Of a stretch of 33,674 bases of DNA, positions 32,348 through 33,674 are shown piece after piece. The notes under the pieces were generated by a model. It saw only the letters and a list, made by a program, of their open reading frames with translations, was not told where the DNA came from and made no database searches. Positions within the stretch are counted from its first letter, which is position 1; the number at the start of each line of letters is the position of its first letter. Made by a program: the position numbers and the translations under genes. Origin of the DNA: Nitrospinaceae bacterium (GTDB lineage Bacteria > Nitrospinota > Nitrospinia > Nitrospinales > VA-1); NCBI GenBank assembly GCA_029261455.1, contig JAJDBH010000039.1, forward strand, positions 1-33,674. The letters run 5' to 3'.

Positions 32348-32421
32348 GGTAAATAGTAAAAACTCCTCAAGCCGATCTGACTTATGCTAGCCCAACAAGC
32401 TATTGCACGCTGGCCTCGCGC

Positions 32422-32901
32422 TTAGCGGACCATTTTCACACCCTGTTCCAGGTCGGCAAGGTCTTTCAGGTTAAAATAGTTTTCCTTATGGCCCAGGCCA
32501 AAATACCAGGCATGGTCCAGTCCACGCTCGTCTCCGGTCCAGATATAATAACTCCCGCCACCTTCAAATCCGTTAGGAAGCCCAAGAATTTCCTCATCCT
32601 TACTTTTTATCTTTCCCGAAGATATCCATAGATCGTTCAATTCCTTTCGGGTGGGTAGACGCCAATTATTATGCCCGGCAAACTTTTCCAGATTTTTTAT
32701 GGAGATATACTCCCAAGCCTCATACCAGTTGAGTCCTTTTTTCAATTCATGAAAGGAGTCCCCTTTCTGCCAAACCAAGCCGGTATCGGGATCTGTTACG
32801 GTGCTATTTTGGTTATCGACAAGACCTGCCGCTCCAACTGAAATGACGTTGAGAAAAAAAATAAGGAAGGTTGCTGAAACAAAATTAAATTTAGCTGGCA
32901 T
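32422..32901 (-). CDS. Secreted DUF1566/Lcl-type protein
   Basis: 159 residues. A signal peptide covers about 8-25 (ATFLIFFLNVISVGAAG). DUF1566 landmarks follow: VTDPDTGLVWQKGD at about 35-48, WYEAWEYI, HNNWRLPTRKELNDLW at about 77-92, and YYIWTGDERG. The domain is common in secreted and surface proteins of aquatic bacteria, is related to the C-type-lectin-like Lcl domain, and may bind glycans or other ligands; the role here is unknown. AGGATG precedes the ATG. It is upstream of the diheme cytochrome gene (99 bases), so they may share regulation, though the gap has its own leader hairpin. Confidence 0.8.
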   Translation of the reverse strand: MPAKFNFVSATFLIFFLNVISVGAAGLVDNQNSTVTDPDTGLVWQKGDSFHELKKGLNWYEAWEYISIKNLEKFAGHNNWRLPTRKELNDLWISSGKIKSKDEEILGLPNGFEGGGSYYIWTGDERGLDHAWYFGLGHKENYFNLKDLADLEQGVKMVR

Positions 32902-33172
32902 GTACTCATCCTTTTTTGCAATTGAGCGATTACATGTAGATTATACCGGAGAAAAAAAATGGAATGAACACCTAACTGGTAATTTGTGGGGAGCAAAATG
33001 TTTTCAAAGAGTTCCACAAGCCGTACGGGCAGCCACAATAGTTTTTAACCGCCAGCAGCATTGCTCTCGGCTTAACGAGCTCTTTCTCATTCGCCTTCAG
33101 GATTAGTAGATGGTATTCTTTTCCGCTATTATGTTTTAATCAAAAACTCATTCAAAACTTGCGGGGTATTCT

Positions 33173-33331
33173 TTGGACACAACACAACTCATGGAGAACA
33201 TCACAAACTTTGTCACTGCCCTGCCACCCCTGTTGCAATTGCTATTGGGCATATTCACAACCATTGGATTCCTCAGGCTGTTCATGCTTGTGGTGGATTT
33301 TATCGAAGACCGAAGAGAAGCGAAGAAATAA
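33173..33331 (+). CDS. Small single-span membrane protein (tentative)
   Basis: 52 residues from TTG 33173 (GGGG six bases upstream), or 46 from ATG 33191, which lacks a ribosome site. The sequence has one hydrophobic stretch (LPPLLQLLLGIFTTIGFLRL, continuing to LVVDF) and a charged C-terminal tail IEDRREAKK. This is the form of many small inner-membrane proteins. An overlapping frame at 33159-33359 reads as low-complexity noise. No homology recognised; held real because of its clean membrane pattern. Confidence 0.4.
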   Translation: MDTTQLMENITNFVTALPPLLQLLLGIFTTIGFLRLFMLVVDFIEDRREAKK

Positions 33332-33339
33332 GAGCCGTG

Positions 33340-33674
33340 CTATAGATCAAACTGCATGAGGTCACGGGCCAGAACTAATTTTCCTTTGTAAAGGGCAGAA
33401 ACAGTTTTGTGCATGACATCCAAATCACAGGGTGGATAAAAATGGGTGAGGCAAAGGGTTTTACAGTCAGCTTCTTGCGCCAACTTGCCAGCCAATGAAG
33501 GAACCAGATGTCCGGCTATTTTATCTTCATCCGGCATGGCGCATTCCAAAATCATAAGATCTGCCCCTCGGCCCAACTCGATCATTCCCTGACAATAATC
33601 TGTGTCTCCAGAAAACACCACTGACTTTCCAGCCGTGTTCTCAAACCGGTAGCCCCGACTCATCTCGATATGCT
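33340..33674 (-). CDS. MBL-fold metallo-hydrolase, ribonuclease-Z-like, C-terminal part (runs off right edge)
   Basis: About 110 C-terminal residues; the frame is still open at the right edge, so the internal Met is not the start. YRFENTAGKSVVFSGDTDYCQG contains the metal-ligand Asp in SGDT, and LILECAMPDEDKIAGHL, with the conserved Glu-Cys and His, and LTHFYPP match the second half of the metallo-beta-lactamase fold in RNase Z/ElaC-like hydrolases. The N-terminal HxHxDH motif lies outside the window, so the exact subfamily (tRNA 3' endonuclease or other hydrolase) cannot be settled. Confidence 0.75.
   Translation of the reverse strand, partial: HIEMSRGYRFENTAGKSVVFSGDTDYCQGMIELGRGADLMILECAMPDEDKIAGHLVPSLAGKLAQEADCKTLCLTHFYPPCDLDVMHKTVSALYKGKLVLARDLMQFDL

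Noticed and set aside
32801-33106. 101-residue plus-strand ORF before the small membrane ORF
   Set aside because: It overlaps the start of the DUF1566 gene antisense, and its sequence shows no signal, domain or ribosome site.

Overview
The window looks like an ordinary chromosomal stretch of a Gram-negative, respiring marine-type bacterium. It has periplasmic c-type cytochromes, AsmA-like envelope proteins, a sigma-54 enhancer-binding regulator, Fe-S repair genes and NuoB. The diheme protein with an ethylbenzene-dehydrogenase-type (EB_dh) C-terminal domain near the right end, and the NO-type Fe-S repair protein, would fit a Nitrospina-like nitrite oxidiser (Nitrospinota) or a related lineage. 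That placement is inference from gene content only. No phage, transposase, CRISPR array or plasmid gene was seen. The genes are short units in both orientations, so most of the window reads as conserved or accessory chromosome rather than an island.

Layout, left to right. 1-5.3 kb: an AsmA-like envelope protein cut by the edge, rlmB, rpsU (TTG start), a ChaN-PDZ secreted protein, a CBS protein, and a tight operon of a small unknown protein, acylphosphatase and an ABC ATPase. 5.4-9 kb: a cyclic-nucleotide-binding-type protein, a TPR protein, an aldo/keto reductase, then divergent ytfE/RIC and an Nfu-type Fe-S carrier around a shared region holding a perfect inverted repeat. 9.1-12.5 kb: three consecutive secreted-protein genes. 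The third is a metzincin-like zinc protease whose C-terminal ~157-residue domain is also made alone by the two genes before it; this is the most original feature of the window. 12.5-19.5 kb: a saccharopine-dehydrogenase-like enzyme, a CoA-disulfide reductase-rhodanese fusion, a degenerate amidase-fold protein, the TIGR03546/TIGR03545 envelope pair, a membrane protein and inorganic pyrophosphatase.

19.6-24.9 kb: tRNA-Leu(UAA); a divergent module of unknown proteins (a cyclic-nucleotide-binding-fold protein with a 629-residue helical protein, facing a 281-residue protein); a leucine-rich-repeat protein; and a nuoB gene alone. 25-29.2 kb: a four-gene operon (SDR, AhpD-like, PNPOx-like, SnoaL-like) diverging from a PAS-AAA+-Fis regulator. 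A good sigma-54 -24/-12 promoter precedes the operon and direct repeats lie at enhancer distance, so the regulator very probably controls it. 29.2-33.7 kb: a secreted protein with one haem-c motif and an HExxH motif, the diheme EB_dh cytochrome, a DUF1566-type lipoprotein-like secreted protein, a tiny membrane ORF and the C-terminus of an MBL-fold hydrolase.

No stretch longer than about 300 bases lacks a gene. The larger gaps (932-1162, 8157-8377, 23305-23567, 24117-24386, 27522-27756, 32902-33172) are described below where they hold something. I saw nothing definite in 932-1162 or 32902-33172.
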